A stretch of DNA of 64,000 nucleotides from Gemmatimonadaceae bacterium (GCA_016742275.1 JACVCD010000008.1:62001-126000); one strand, 5' to 3'; shown: positions 43,289-51,400, numbered from the stretch's first letter. The notes: generated by a model from the sequence alone, not told the origin. Numbers and translations are program-made.

Positions 43289-44062
43289 ATGCCCGAGTTT
43301 GGAAGCTGGGGAGCCGACTGGTGGAAGCCGGTTGTGTTCGTGCTGGTGGCTGGTCATCTCACCAACATCTGCGTCACACTGTTCCTGCACCGCGCGCAGA
43401 CGCATCGCGGCGTGCAATTCCATGGGCTGATCGAGATGCCCATGCGCGTGTGGTTGTGGCTCACCACCGCGATCAAAACCAAGGAATGGGTGGCGTGTCA
43501 TCGCAAACATCACGCCTACGCCGATCGCGAAGGCGATCCGCACAGCCCCGTGGTGGAAGGCCTGCGCAACATCCTGCTCAAGGGCGCCTTCTACTATCGC
43601 AACGCCGTGCGTCAGCCGGGCATGCTCGACAAGTACGGCAAGGGAACGCCGGATGACTGGATGGAGCGCCATCTGCTCGACAAGCGTTCGAACATCGGCA
43701 TTTTCTTCATGCTAGCCATCAATATCTGGTTGTTTGGCTGGTTCATCGGTCCCGTCGTGTGGGGCATTCAGATGATCTGGATTCCCTTCTGGGCGGCCGG
43801 CGTCATCAATGGCATTGGCCACGCGTTGGGCTATCGCAACCACGACGTGAAGGACGAAAGCCGCAATATCTCACCGCTCGGCATCATCATCGCCGGCGAG
43901 GAGCTGCACAACAATCATCACGCCGATCCGCACAGCGCCAAGTTTGCGCACCGCTGGTTCGAATTCGATATCGGCTGGATGTACATCAAGCTGTTGTCAC
44001 TGTTCGGGCTCGCTGAAGTGAAGTACGCACGCCAGGGCGTGCACGTGCGCATCACGGAGTAA
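43289..44062 (+). CDS. Membrane fatty-acid desaturase (acyl-CoA/acyl-lipid delta-9 type)
   Basis: 257 residues. Three His boxes for the di-iron centre are clear: HRAQTH (about 34-39), HRKHH (about 71-75) and HNNHH (about 211-215), plus HALGYRNH as the fourth element. Hydrophobic segments at about 12-32, 50-66 and 145-190 fit a four-TM topology. The enzyme introduces a double bond in saturated fatty acyl chains using oxygen; its short form is common in bacteria. Followed two bases later by the YggX-like gene, so the two are co-transcribed. Confidence 0.92.
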   Translation: MPEFGSWGADWWKPVVFVLVAGHLTNICVTLFLHRAQTHRGVQFHGLIEMPMRVWLWLTTAIKTKEWVACHRKHHAYADREGDPHSPVVEGLRNILLKGAFYYRNAVRQPGMLDKYGKGTPDDWMERHLLDKRSNIGIFFMLAINIWLFGWFIGPVVWGIQMIWIPFWAAGVINGIGHALGYRNHDVKDESRNISPLGIIIAGEELHNNHHADPHSAKFAHRWFEFDIGWMYIKLLSLFGLAEVKYARQGVHVRITE

Positions 44063-44064
44063 TC

Positions 44065-44343
44065 ATGGCCGATGTGACCTGTACCCGCTGCAGCACCACG
44101 CGCGAAGGTTTTGAGCGACCGCCATTTCCTGGCGCAATCGGCACGCGCATCGTTGCCGAGATCTGCAAGGATTGCTGGGGCCAGTGGCTCAAGCAGCAAA
44201 CCATGCTCATCAATCACTACGGGCTCAACGTGATGGACCCGCAGGCCCGCACGTTTCTGACTCGCAACATGGACGCCTTCCTGTTCAAGGCCGGACAGCA
44301 GGAAGACGTGGATACCACAAAGCAGGGCACCATCAATTGGTGA
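44065..44343 (+). CDS. YggX-like Fe(II)-trafficking/oxidative damage protein with two CxxC pairs
   Basis: 92 residues. The core matches YggX: PPFPGAIGTRIVAEICKDCWGQWLKQQTMLINHYGLNVMDPQARTFLTRNMDAFLF (seen as PGAIGTRI, WGQWLKQQTMLIN and NVMDPQARTFL). Unlike the classical protein, it has CTRC at 6-9 and CKDC near 35-38, enough for a four-Cys metal site. YggX protects Fe-S clusters in enterobacteria; the role here is inferred. Direct neighbour of the di-iron desaturase, a sensible client for an iron-handling protein. Confidence 0.8.
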   Translation: MADVTCTRCSTTREGFERPPFPGAIGTRIVAEICKDCWGQWLKQQTMLINHYGLNVMDPQARTFLTRNMDAFLFKAGQQEDVDTTKQGTINW

Positions 44344-44390
44344 GTACTGAGGGATTTAACGAGATCTGACGAGATCGTCACTCCAAAGAC

Positions 44391-44424
44391 AAACGCCCCG
44401 GCCATGATGACCGGGGCGTTTTGC
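44391..44424. terminator. Bidirectional rho-independent terminator
   Basis: AAACGCCCCGG (44391-44401), loop of 9, CCGGGGCGTTT (44411-44421) then TGCG; A-tract before, T-tract after. It closes both the desaturase-YggX unit and the small minus-strand zinc-ribbon gene. Confidence 0.9.
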
Positions 44425-44452
44425 GTTAGGGGCGTGGAGGGTCGTAAGACCG

Positions 44453-44662
44453 TCAGTTGACGCCGGCGATGTAACGGGCCAACCGACCACAATCCGTGCA
44501 TTTCAGCGTCACGTGTGAGTTCGGTGGCGGCGGATGAGCCATGGGGTCGCGGTCGACTTGACCGGAGCAGGAGGGACAGCTCAAGGGAAGTCCAGTGCGG
44601 TCGGCGGCAATCAAATGCAGCGCCTGCGCTGGATTGTACGTGTTCGGTCGTGGCTTTCGCAT
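44453..44662 (-). CDS. Small zinc-ribbon protein
   Basis: 69 residues from the ATG at 44662, with GAGGAGG just upstream. CPSC (about 29-32) and CTDC (about 56-59) are spaced like a zinc ribbon, with a His/Pro-rich segment between. The N-terminus (MRKPRPNTYNPAQALHLIAADRTGLPLSCPSC, part: YNPAQALHLIAADRTG) is distinctive, but I do not recognise a named family. Could bind nucleic acid or act as an adaptor. Supported by its RBS, its terminator at 44391 and its divergent place before the MarR gene. Confidence 0.6.
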   Translation of the reverse strand: MRKPRPNTYNPAQALHLIAADRTGLPLSCPSCSGQVDRDPMAHPPPPNSHVTLKCTDCGRLARYIAGVN

Positions 44663-44774
44663 CACGCCTCCTCGCTTTGAGTGCGTCGGCCAGGTGGGGA
44701 AAACGGCCAACCACCGCAACTTAGTCCCCCCTTGCGCAATTGTGTACCGCTCTTCGTAAAAATCCGACTACTGG

Positions 44775-44804
44775 ATAACCTGTTATATTGCTGTCACAGG
44801 TTAT
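44775..44804 (+). promoter_or_regulatory. Palindromic operator over an extended -10, upstream of the MarR gene
   Basis: ATAACCTGT (44775-44783), 12 bp, ACAGGTTAT (44796-44804): a perfect nine-base inverted repeat. The spacer includes TGTTATATT, an extended -10 (TG at 44781-44782). A protein bound here would block the promoter; autoregulation by the MarR product is the obvious guess. Confidence 0.6.
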
Positions 44805-44917
44805 TGTTGCTGATCTCCAGATATCTCAATGAGTTGGCTATTTGGACCCGAACCATTTCTGGCGAAGCTTGCCGGTCGCTCTTGCGTACGGCGAGCAAAC
44901 CTTCGACTGTTGGAATT

Positions 44918-45442
44918 ATGGCCACAACCTCCCGTCCCCAATCTGTGTCCCAGCCACACCCGGAAGCACACGAACCAGACCTTGATACCACGACAGCTGC
45001 GGCGCTGCGGCTGTGGGTGATCATGTCTCGTGCGCATGCCGCTGTGTCCAACCACGCCGCCGCCGATATTGCTCGGCACGGTCTCACGTTGGCCGAATTC
45101 GGCATTCTGGAAGCGCTGTATCACCGCGGTCCCATGCTGCTCGGAGAAGTCCAGAAGCGCATTCTGGTCTCGAGTGGCGGTATCACCTTCCTGGTCGATC
45201 GACTGGCCGCGAAGGGACTGGTCGAGCGGCGCACCTGCGAAACGGACCGGCGCGCGCGCTATGCGGCGCTGACGGCGAAAGGTGAGGAAGTCCTTCGCGA
45301 GATTTTCCCGGTGCATGCAGCCGTCATTGCCAAGGCTGTGAGCGGTATCTCGATCGAAGACCAGCAGTCCGTGGCTGATCTGCTTCGCGAGATGGGGCGC
45401 CATGCGGCCAGCCTGCCGACTCCGGACGACAGTCGAGGCTGA
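44918..45442 (+). CDS. MarR-family transcriptional regulator
   Basis: 174 residues from the ATG at 44918 (MATTSRPQSVSQ). The winged helix is HGLTLAEFGILEALYHRGPMLLGEVQKRILVSSGGITFLVDRLAAKGLVERRTCETDRRARYAALTAKG, recognisable by the LVSSGGITFLVDRL recognition helix and the DRRARYAALT wing. N- and C-terminal helices make the dimer interface. A perfect palindrome covers its promoter. The next gene, yceI, is 118 bp downstream with its own promoter and a different palindrome, so control of yceI is possible but not proven by matching sites. Confidence 0.9.
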   Translation: MATTSRPQSVSQPHPEAHEPDLDTTTAAALRLWVIMSRAHAAVSNHAAADIARHGLTLAEFGILEALYHRGPMLLGEVQKRILVSSGGITFLVDRLAAKGLVERRTCETDRRARYAALTAKGEEVLREIFPVHAAVIAKAVSGISIEDQQSVADLLREMGRHAASLPTPDDSRG

Positions 45443-45480
45443 GTCGCAACGATTGGTGTGACGAGGGGATCAATCGGGCC

Positions 45481-45521
45481 TTGACGGGCCCTTTGATTTG
45501 AGTATACTACTCACTAGTGAG
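45481..45521 (+). promoter_or_regulatory. yceI promoter with palindromic operator at the start site
   Basis: TTGACG (45481-45486), 16 bp, TATACT (45503-45508), then at once the 12-bp palindrome CTCACTAGTGAG (45510-45521) spanning the expected start of transcription. The ATG follows 40 bp later. A repressor on the palindrome would block RNA polymerase. Confidence 0.7.
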
Positions 45522-45560
45522 ATACTGTTTCTCCAACCAAACAATTTCCGGGTAATAGCC

Positions 45561-46082
45561 ATGCAGTGGACCATCGACCTCGCACACAGCCAGATCCAGT
45601 TCTCCGTCAAGCACATGGGGATTTCCACCGTGCGCGGAACGTTTGGACAGTTTGCTGGCACGATCGACGAAGACAACGGCAATGTGAAGCAGTTGACCGT
45701 GGACATTGACGTCGCATCACTCAACACCGGCAATGGCCAGCGTGATGGGCACCTCAAGAGCGCGGACTTCTTCGACGTGGAAAATCATCCGTCGGCCAAG
45801 TTCGTCCTCACGAACTTCTCGCGCTCCGGCGATGACATCACGGCCACGGGTGACTTGACCATCCGCGGTGTGACCAAGTCCGTCACGCTCAAGGGTGATG
45901 TGGCTGGTCCGGCCAAGGATCCCTGGGGCAACGACAAGGTGTCGGCCACGCTCGAAACCAAGATCAACCGCAAGGACTGGGGGCTCACCTGGAACGTGGC
46001 GCTCGAGGCGGGCGGTGTGCTGGTGAGTGAAGACGTGAAGCTTCACATCGACGTGCAGGCACAGCCGGCCGCTGCGGCCTGA
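45561..46082 (+). CDS. YceI-family lipid/isoprenoid-binding protein
   Basis: 173 residues from the ATG at 45561 (MQWTIDLAHSQIQFSVKHMGISTVRGTFG...). The whole protein is the YceI lipocalin-like barrel: HSQIQFSVKHMGISTVRG, DVASLNTGNGQRDGHLKSADFFDVENHPSAKFV, GDLTIRGVTKSVTLKGDV and RKDWGLTWNVALEAGGVLVSEDVKLHID. No signal peptide, so it is probably cytosolic, unlike E. coli YceI. Such proteins bind polyisoprenoid or fatty-acyl compounds; their role is often in stress response. Own strong promoter and terminator. Confidence 0.92.
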   Translation: MQWTIDLAHSQIQFSVKHMGISTVRGTFGQFAGTIDEDNGNVKQLTVDIDVASLNTGNGQRDGHLKSADFFDVENHPSAKFVLTNFSRSGDDITATGDLTIRGVTKSVTLKGDVAGPAKDPWGNDKVSATLETKINRKDWGLTWNVALEAGGVLVSEDVKLHIDVQAQPAAAA

Positions 46083-46098
46083 TCGTCGCGAACAAACG

Positions 46099-46135
46099 AA
46101 AGCGGGCTGCGTGAACAACGCAGCCCGCTTTGCAT
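46099..46135 (+). terminator. Rho-independent terminator after yceI
   Basis: AAAGCGGGCTGCG (46099-46111), loop of 7, CGCAGCCCGCTTT (46119-46131), then GCATTT. The 13-bp stem is perfect and probably also serves the convergent TolB-like gene. Confidence 0.88.
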
Positions 46136-46159
46136 TTCATATGGCCGAAGACCGCGTGA

Positions 46160-47272
46160 TTACGGCTTCCACTCGGCAACAAAAAGATTCGTTTCGCCTT
46201 CCTTGGTTGCACCACGATTGCTGGCGAAGATGAGCTTCGTGCCATCGGGGCTGAACATCGGGAAGCCATCGAACTCCGGATTGAACGTGATCTGCTCGAG
46301 GCCTGAGCCATCGAGCTTCACGGTATAGAGATCGAAGTTGCGGCTGCGCGGATTCTTGTGATTGCTCGAGAAAATGATGCGCTGTCCATCAGGGGTCCAC
46401 GAGGGACCGAAATTGGCGCCACCGAGCTGCGTGATCTGCTTCTGATCGCTGCCATCGGCGTTCATGACCCACAGCTCCATCTTGTTTGGGCGAATCATGT
46501 TCTTGCCAAGCAAGTCCTTGTAGGCCTGCAGATCCTTGTCGTTGTCGTAGTGCCACGCGCGGTACACAATCTTCGTGCCATCAGGTGACCACCACGGGCC
46601 GCCATCGTAGCCAGGCGTCGTCGTAAGACGCTTCACATCGGTGCCGTCGACATTCATGGTGTAGATGTCGAGGTCTCCGTCCTTGAGGCTGGTGAACACG
46701 ATGCGCTTGCCATCGGGCGACAGCACACCTTCGGCTGTGTACACATCGTAGTTGGTCAGTCGCTTGAGATCGGTGCCATCACGATTGACGGTGTAGATGT
46801 CGTACTTGTCGATGCCCCACACATAGCCAGCCGACGGATCGGGGCGCGGCGGGCACGCGCTGTCGGCGTGATGCGTGGCCGCGAAGAACAGACGATTGCC
46901 GCCGGGCAGGAACCAGCCACAGGTGGTCTTGCCGCCCACGCTCACCTTGGTGAGCTGCGAGCCGTCGGCCTTCATGGTGTACTGCTGATCGCAGCTCCGA
47001 CCGTCGCGCGTGCTCTGGAACGTGATCCACTGACCGTCGGCACTCCAATAGGCCTCGGCGTTTTCACCACCATCGGTCAGCTGGGTCAATCCACCGAAAT
47101 GCATTTCGCCGGAATCGGCGGTGATGACCTTGTTCACGTTGCTCGCCGAGGCGGTTGCCGCAGCCGAGTCAGCAGGCGGGGCAGCCTTATCGCCACAGGC
47201 GGCGAGGGCGGAAAGAGCAGCCAGCGTGATTGCGGTGGCTACTCGGGAGCGAATAATCAGGGAGGGAGTCAT
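46160..47272 (-). CDS. TolB-like WD40/PD40 beta-propeller lipoprotein
   Basis: 370 residues. Lipoprotein signal ITLAALSALAACGD (Cys26), then a Ser/Ala linker. Six or so PD40-type repeats follow, each with a 'WSpDGkwI.F.S.rdG..diYtm..DGs.l..LT' core: AYWSADGQWITFQSTRDG, FLPGGNRLFFAAT, VLSPDGKRIVFTSLKDGDLDIYTMNVDG, WWSPDGTKIVYRA, SWTPDGQRIIFSSN and MFSPDGTKLIFASNRG. This is the TolB/tricorn propeller type. It is anchored to a membrane on the periplasmic side and no enzymatic domain is attached. Possibly a sensor or scaffold. Confidence 0.82.
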   Translation of the reverse strand: MTPSLIIRSRVATAITLAALSALAACGDKAAPPADSAAATASASNVNKVITADSGEMHFGGLTQLTDGGENAEAYWSADGQWITFQSTRDGRSCDQQYTMKADGSQLTKVSVGGKTTCGWFLPGGNRLFFAATHHADSACPPRPDPSAGYVWGIDKYDIYTVNRDGTDLKRLTNYDVYTAEGVLSPDGKRIVFTSLKDGDLDIYTMNVDGTDVKRLTTTPGYDGGPWWSPDGTKIVYRAWHYDNDKDLQAYKDLLGKNMIRPNKMELWVMNADGSDQKQITQLGGANFGPSWTPDGQRIIFSSNHKNPRSRNFDLYTVKLDGSGLEQITFNPEFDGFPMFSPDGTKLIFASNRGATKEGETNLFVAEWKP

Positions 47273-47389
47273 GGCGCGAAGGCTAGGTCGGGCGCCACGG
47301 GCGGGCCATTGGGGTTAATACCGAGAATGAGGAGAGATTCTGTCGGGTTGCTGTGCGACGGGTGATGGTGCATTCGGCGAGCTCCGTTG

Positions 47390-47532
47390 AACTGCGCACG
47401 CAGAGGCGCAGAGAACCGCGGAGTCGCAGAGAAACTGCTCAGAAAGGAAAACAAAAAAGAGAGGGTCGCTCCGGATTTTCCGAAGCGACCCTCTGCGACT
47501 CTGTGGTTCTCTGCGCCTCTGCGTGCGCAGTT
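47390..47532. repeat. CGCAGAG-type intergenic inverted repeat, element 4
   Basis: The best-preserved copy: 42-bp arms, left 47390-47431 (starts AACTGCGCACGCAGAG) and right 47491-47532 (ends CTCTGCGTGCGCAGTT), differing at two positions only. A terminator hairpin of about 35 bp is nested inside. It lies between two minus-strand genes, ending the S41 peptidase unit. Confidence 0.92.
47446..47494 (-). terminator. Rho-independent terminator nested in repeat element 4
   Basis: Read leftward: AGAGGGTCGCT-TCGG, AAAA loop region, CCGG-AGCGACCCTCT, then CTTTTTTGTTTTCC. It stops transcription 58 bp past the S41 peptidase stop codon. Confidence 0.9.
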
Positions 47533-47551
47533 TAAAGCAACCAGAGGCTAC

Positions 47552-49162
47552 TTACTGTCCTGACCGCCGCGCCACACCCGGCTTGCTGGTGCTCGGCTCT
47601 GCGGCTGCCGCCGCAAAGATCTCGCGCTGGGTCGTGCCCTTCCGCATCAGCTCCATCGCACGGCGGAGCTGATTGTCGTCCTTGAGACGGCGACGGAGCA
47701 CGAGCGTGTCACCGAACGAGATCTTGGCTACGCGCTCCTCCACCGTGCGATCCACGTCCGTCGCACCGGCATCCCACACGGCCTTGTCGATCTTCACCGT
47801 GTCGGCCACGAGGCGCTTGTACACCTCATCACGCCACGTCGGGCTGAGCACGAAGTCCGGCTTCACCTTGCCCTTCTGTTCTTCGGCCACGGAGTTCACG
47901 TGCGCGAAGTACTTGGCCATATGCGGCAGCAGTGCGCGGCGGAGTGACTGTTCGGCACTCGACAGCGTGTCTGGCGACACGATCACATCAGGCGTGATGG
48001 CACCACCACCATATACCGTGCGGCCACTGGCTGACTTGAACACCGGGCGCGCCTTGCGCACCGAGTCCGTCTCCATGCTGTCAGGCAGCACTTCGACATA
48101 CTGACCCTCGGCGTTCATCTTGCGATCCTTCTGAATAGAGCGACCCGACGGCGTATACCACTTGCCGGTCGTGATCTTGAGCGCATAACCGCCGTCGAGA
48201 TTGTACACGCTCTGCACGAGGCCCTTGCCGAAGCTCGTGGTGCCGAGCACCAGGGCGCGATCGTAGTCCTGCAGCGCGCCGGCCACGATTTCCGAAGCGG
48301 ACGCCGAACCACCGTCGACCATCACGACGAGCGGAATTTCCGGAGCGAGCGGATCCTGCTGCGACACGAACTTCTGGAATTCGCCACGTCCACGCACCGA
48401 GAGCAATTCCTTGCCCTTGGGGAGGAAGAGGTTCGACATCGAGAAGGCTTCCTCGAGAATGCCGCCTGGATTGCCGCGCAAATCGATGATGACGCCCTTC
48501 GCGCCCTGCTTGCGGAGTGCGAGCACCGAGTTGGCGATGTCTTCCGTGGTCTGCTCGGAGAAACGCTGCAGCGGCACGTACCCCGTGCGCTCGTCGAGCA
48601 TCATGGCATACGGCACGGCCGGCACATGAATTTCGGCGCGCTTGAAGCTCAGCTTGACCGGCTGCGCCACACCAACACGCAGGAACTGCACGGTGACCGG
48701 TGAGCCGATCGGGCCGAGCAACTTGTTCTGAACCTGCTGCGTGTTGAAGCCACGCGAATTGACCGTGTCGATGACGGCGATCTTGTCGCCTTCCAGCACA
48801 CCGCCCTGCTCGGCCGGTGAATTGGGGAAGACTTTGTTGACGGTGACGTAATCACCGATCTTCGAGATCTCCATGCCGATACCGGCATAGCGTCCATTCG
48901 TGTTACGCGAAAACTCTTCCAGCTGCTTGGGCGTGAAGAGTTCGGTGTACGGATCGTTGAGTTCCTTCACGAGGCCGCGCGCGGCGCGCTCGTAAAGCTG
49001 CTGTGCATCGAGCGTGTCCACGTACCGAAGGGCCACGAATGTGAGCACCTGGTCGAGGAGCTGCGCTCCACCCCGTGTCGCGCGAGCCTGAAGGGCAAAG
49101 CCCGAGGCGATCAGGGGGACGAGCACGAGGCTGGCCAATACGGCCTTGCGGTTCCGGGTCAT
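47552..49162 (-). CDS. S41 family C-terminal-processing peptidase (CtpA-like)
   Basis: 536 residues from the ATG at 49162 (MTRNRKAVLASLVLVPLIASG); an ATG 17 codons upstream (49213) is also open, with no better RBS. A signal anchor is followed by a helical region (LLDQVLTFVALRYVDTLDAQQLYERAARGLVKELNDPYTE, core YVDTLD and LNDPYTE), a PDZ domain (GIGMEISKIGDYVTVNKVFPNSPAEQGGVLEGDKI) and the protease core with VIIDLRGNPGGILEEA, nucleophile Ser in GGSASASEIVAGALQDY and Lys in TSFGKGLVQS. It trims C-termini of envelope proteins. A C-terminal extension of about 150 residues after the core is unusually long and charged. Confidence 0.92.
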   Translation of the reverse strand: MTRNRKAVLASLVLVPLIASGFALQARATRGGAQLLDQVLTFVALRYVDTLDAQQLYERAARGLVKELNDPYTELFTPKQLEEFSRNTNGRYAGIGMEISKIGDYVTVNKVFPNSPAEQGGVLEGDKIAVIDTVNSRGFNTQQVQNKLLGPIGSPVTVQFLRVGVAQPVKLSFKRAEIHVPAVPYAMMLDERTGYVPLQRFSEQTTEDIANSVLALRKQGAKGVIIDLRGNPGGILEEAFSMSNLFLPKGKELLSVRGRGEFQKFVSQQDPLAPEIPLVVMVDGGSASASEIVAGALQDYDRALVLGTTSFGKGLVQSVYNLDGGYALKITTGKWYTPSGRSIQKDRKMNAEGQYVEVLPDSMETDSVRKARPVFKSASGRTVYGGGAITPDVIVSPDTLSSAEQSLRRALLPHMAKYFAHVNSVAEEQKGKVKPDFVLSPTWRDEVYKRLVADTVKIDKAVWDAGATDVDRTVEERVAKISFGDTLVLRRRLKDDNQLRRAMELMRKGTTQREIFAAAAAEPSTSKPGVARRSGQ

Positions 49163-49294
49163 GCGGGTCTCGCTAAGGAAGGACCGAAAAAGGTACTGCA
49201 TATACGTACGCATCGGATGGGCCGCTGTTCCTGCGAACCAGTGCGGTCCTGTGACACCGGGGTCAGGCCCCGTGGTTGCGACTGGACTCCCGTC

Positions 49295-50155
49295 TCAGGC
49301 TTCGTCCTTGGGGCGGGACCCGATGACATAGTCCACGTGCCAGTTCTTGTCGTACTGGCGAATGGCAATGTCACGAACCAGGCCGGCGCTCAGGAGCATT
49401 TCATGCGCTGGTTGTAAGACGCGCTGGAGGTGGCTCGGGTATCGCTGGGTGAGCGGCAGCTGTTCGGCCAGCCGCTCAAGCGGCACGCGCCAGGACAGAC
49501 GCCCATCGGAGCGGGCGACCTCAAGGATGCGATACAGCCGGCGGGCGACCGGGCTCGTGAGGGCTGAATAGCGCGAAGCTGACAGCGTAACCGTATGCCG
49601 GGCCGCGAGATTGGCTCGCAGGGTGGCGGAGAGGGTCACGCGGGCATCGCCCGGTTCGCCGGCGGCAAGGTTGCCGAAGAGGTGCAGCTGCTCGCGGTCG
49701 GCCACGCGGCGGCGCTGCACCGACACGGTGCTCAGCACGGTGAAGCTGATGTCGGCCTGGCCGGATTGGGCCGACCAGTAGGCCCCTTCGTTGCTCTCGA
49801 GGGTGGTGCGTTCAAGGCGGGTGAGCGCCGCACGCAGCTGTTCATACGTGCGTCCATCGGCTCGGCGTCCCATGGACCGCAGAAACGCGTGCAGCGTGAA
49901 GGTCACCGCACCGTCCGTTGGCGAACCCGCTTCGTGGTAGCGGTGCAGCAGTTCGACGTAAACGTCCTGGTCGAATGTGCCGGGCAGGCGGTCGCCGGGT
50001 GCAGGGATGACGCGCCAGCGCCCCCCGTTTTCCGTAGTGAACGAAACGGGGGCGTCGTCGGCGGAATCACTCAGCCGGAAGAGCGGGAGTTCCTCAAGTG
50101 CACGATCGAGGACTACACCCCGGACGGCCGGACGTCGGCGGGCGGCGAGGGTCAT
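49295..50155 (-). CDS. Replication initiator protein A (RPA)-like protein
   Basis: 286 residues. The pattern LPLFRLSDSADDAPVSFTTENGGRWRVIPAPG, then GTFDQDVYVELLHRYHEAG, LHAFLRSMGRRADGRTYEQLRAALTRLERTTLES, VQRRR, ARHTVTLSASRYSALTSPVARRLYRILEVAR and WRVPLERLAEQLPLTQRYPSHLQRVLQPAHEML (quoted in short pieces: RTYEQLRAALTRL, SPVARRLYRILE) fits the RPA family of plasmid replication initiators, two winged-helix units. Here it sits between chromosomal housekeeping genes with no partition genes or iterons nearby, so it may be a domesticated DNA-binding protein. Family assignment is from memory of the pattern. Confidence 0.7.
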   Translation of the reverse strand: MTLAARRRPAVRGVVLDRALEELPLFRLSDSADDAPVSFTTENGGRWRVIPAPGDRLPGTFDQDVYVELLHRYHEAGSPTDGAVTFTLHAFLRSMGRRADGRTYEQLRAALTRLERTTLESNEGAYWSAQSGQADISFTVLSTVSVQRRRVADREQLHLFGNLAAGEPGDARVTLSATLRANLAARHTVTLSASRYSALTSPVARRLYRILEVARSDGRLSWRVPLERLAEQLPLTQRYPSHLQRVLQPAHEMLLSAGLVRDIAIRQYDKNWHVDYVIGSRPKDEA

Positions 50156-50200
50156 CGTCGTGTAAGCTGGGTCACCGAAGGAGCGGGCGCCAGTGCGTAC

Positions 50201-50575
50201 CTACTTGCCGAGCGTCTCTGCCCACGTTGCTGCCTTGAATCCGAGCAGCAGTTGGTCGCCCGTGTCGAGTACCGGACGCTTGATGAGATTGGTTTCGGCC
50301 AGAATCATGCGCTTGGCCTTCTTCTCGGTGATGTCGGTCTTCTCGCTCTCGGGCAATTCCTTAAACGTGGTCGAGTTGCGATTGAAGACCTTCTCCCATC
50401 CGGCGCGCGCGAACCAGTCGTCGACCACCTTGGCGTCGAGATCGTCTTTGCGATAGTCGAAGAACTCGTACGCCACGCTGTTGGCATCGAGCCACTTCAT
50501 GGCGTTGCGCACCATGTCACAGGACTTGAAGCCGTACAGCGTGGCCTTCTTTGCGGCATGCTTGCTGGCCGGCAT
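50201..50575 (-). CDS. ArsC/Spx-family protein (YffB-like)
   Basis: 124 residues with the ArsC-like thioredoxin fold: ATLYGFKSCDMVRNAMKWLDANSVAYEFFDYRKDDLD, then FNRNSTTFKELPESEKTDITEKKAKRMILAETNLIKRPVLDTGDQLLLGFK (recognisable as LIKRPVLDTGDQLLLGF). One Cys is present at the active-site position, CDMV, without a second CxxC cysteine, so it is the single-Cys type of YffB/Spx-like proteins rather than a Spx redox switch. It follows the peptidase E gene with no gap (stop at 50576, start at 50575). Confidence 0.85.
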   Translation of the reverse strand: MPASKHAAKKATLYGFKSCDMVRNAMKWLDANSVAYEFFDYRKDDLDAKVVDDWFARAGWEKVFNRNSTTFKELPESEKTDITEKKAKRMILAETNLIKRPVLDTGDQLLLGFKAATWAETLGK

Positions 50576-51400
50576 TCAGATCATCTCCGGCTGCATGACA
50601 CGCTCTTCGACTTTGCCATTCACCACGCTCACGTAGTAGCACTTCGCTTCGGCGCGTGTGTGTACTACGCGCTTGACGGTGTTGTCTTCGAAATAGATAC
50701 CGGCGTCGTTATCACAGGCGTAACCCGCCTGCATTTCGCCTGAGCCGATGAGCTTGTGATACAGCGGGCGACGACCAGCTTCGGCGTCATAGTGTGGCGA
50801 GTGACTGCCCTTGATGAAGCCCAGGCACTTCACGATGGACAGAGCCTTGGGGCGCGAATCGGTGGTGCCTTCATCGAACCAGCAGAGTGAACCTGCGCTG
50901 GCGCCGCCGAGCACGATGCCCTTGTCCCACGCCTGGCGGAGGATGACGTCAACACCCTGCGCCTTCCAGATGGCCTGCTGATTGAGTGTGTTGCCGCCGC
51001 TCACCACGATGGCGTCCATAGACAGCAGCACTTCATCGAAGCCCTGCGTTTGCGACAAGCTTTCGATGTACATGTTCTGCACGAACGGTTCGACGTTGAG
51101 TGGTGCACACGCCTGATAGAAGCCGAGCGCCGACTGTGGACTATCCGCGCTGGCTGTTGGCAGATAGCAGATGCGCGGACGTGTCTTGCCCGTGAGCTGC
51201 GCCATGTAGCCGATGAACTTTGTGCGGAAGCCACCACCGGCAATGAGGATTTTGCGTGTGGCGCGCGGCGTGTTGGTGTCGGTCATGTGCGATGATGAGT
51301 CCGAGGCGAGATGCGTAGGCGAATCTGCGTGCGCGACGTTCGGGAGAGCAAACGAAGCAACGGCCAGCGTGGATGAGGCGACAAAATCACGGCGGTTCAT
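50576..51400 (-). CDS. Peptidase E-like serine dipeptidase (S51), exported form
   Basis: 274 residues. The N-terminus [24 protein letters not shown] looks like a Tat signal, unusual since peptidase E is normally cytosolic. An internal ATG at codon 39 (51286) would give a 236-residue cytosolic enzyme. The core matches S51: [47 protein letters not shown], and the nucleophile S168 in [16 protein letters not shown] with H in [15 protein letters not shown]. It cleaves Asp-X dipeptides in Salmonella. Overlaps the SEC-C gene stop by four bases and abuts the ArsC-like gene. Confidence 0.83.
   Translation of the reverse strand: MNRRDFVASSTLAVASFALPNVAHADSPTHLASDSSSHMTDTNTPRATRKILIAGGGFRTKFIGYMAQLTGKTRPRICYLPTASADSPQSALGFYQACAPLNVEPFVQNMYIESLSQTQGFDEVLLSMDAIVVSGGNTLNQQAIWKAQGVDVILRQAWDKGIVLGGASAGSLCWFDEGTTDSRPKALSIVKCLGFIKGSHSPHYDAEAGRRPLYHKLIGSGEMQAGYACDNDAGIYFEDNTVKRVVHTRAEAKCYYVSVVNGKVEERVMQPEMI

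Noticed and set aside
44829-45020. A 63-codon frame ahead of and overlapping the MarR gene
   Set aside because: No RBS, overlaps the real start of the MarR gene, and the composition is shadow-like.
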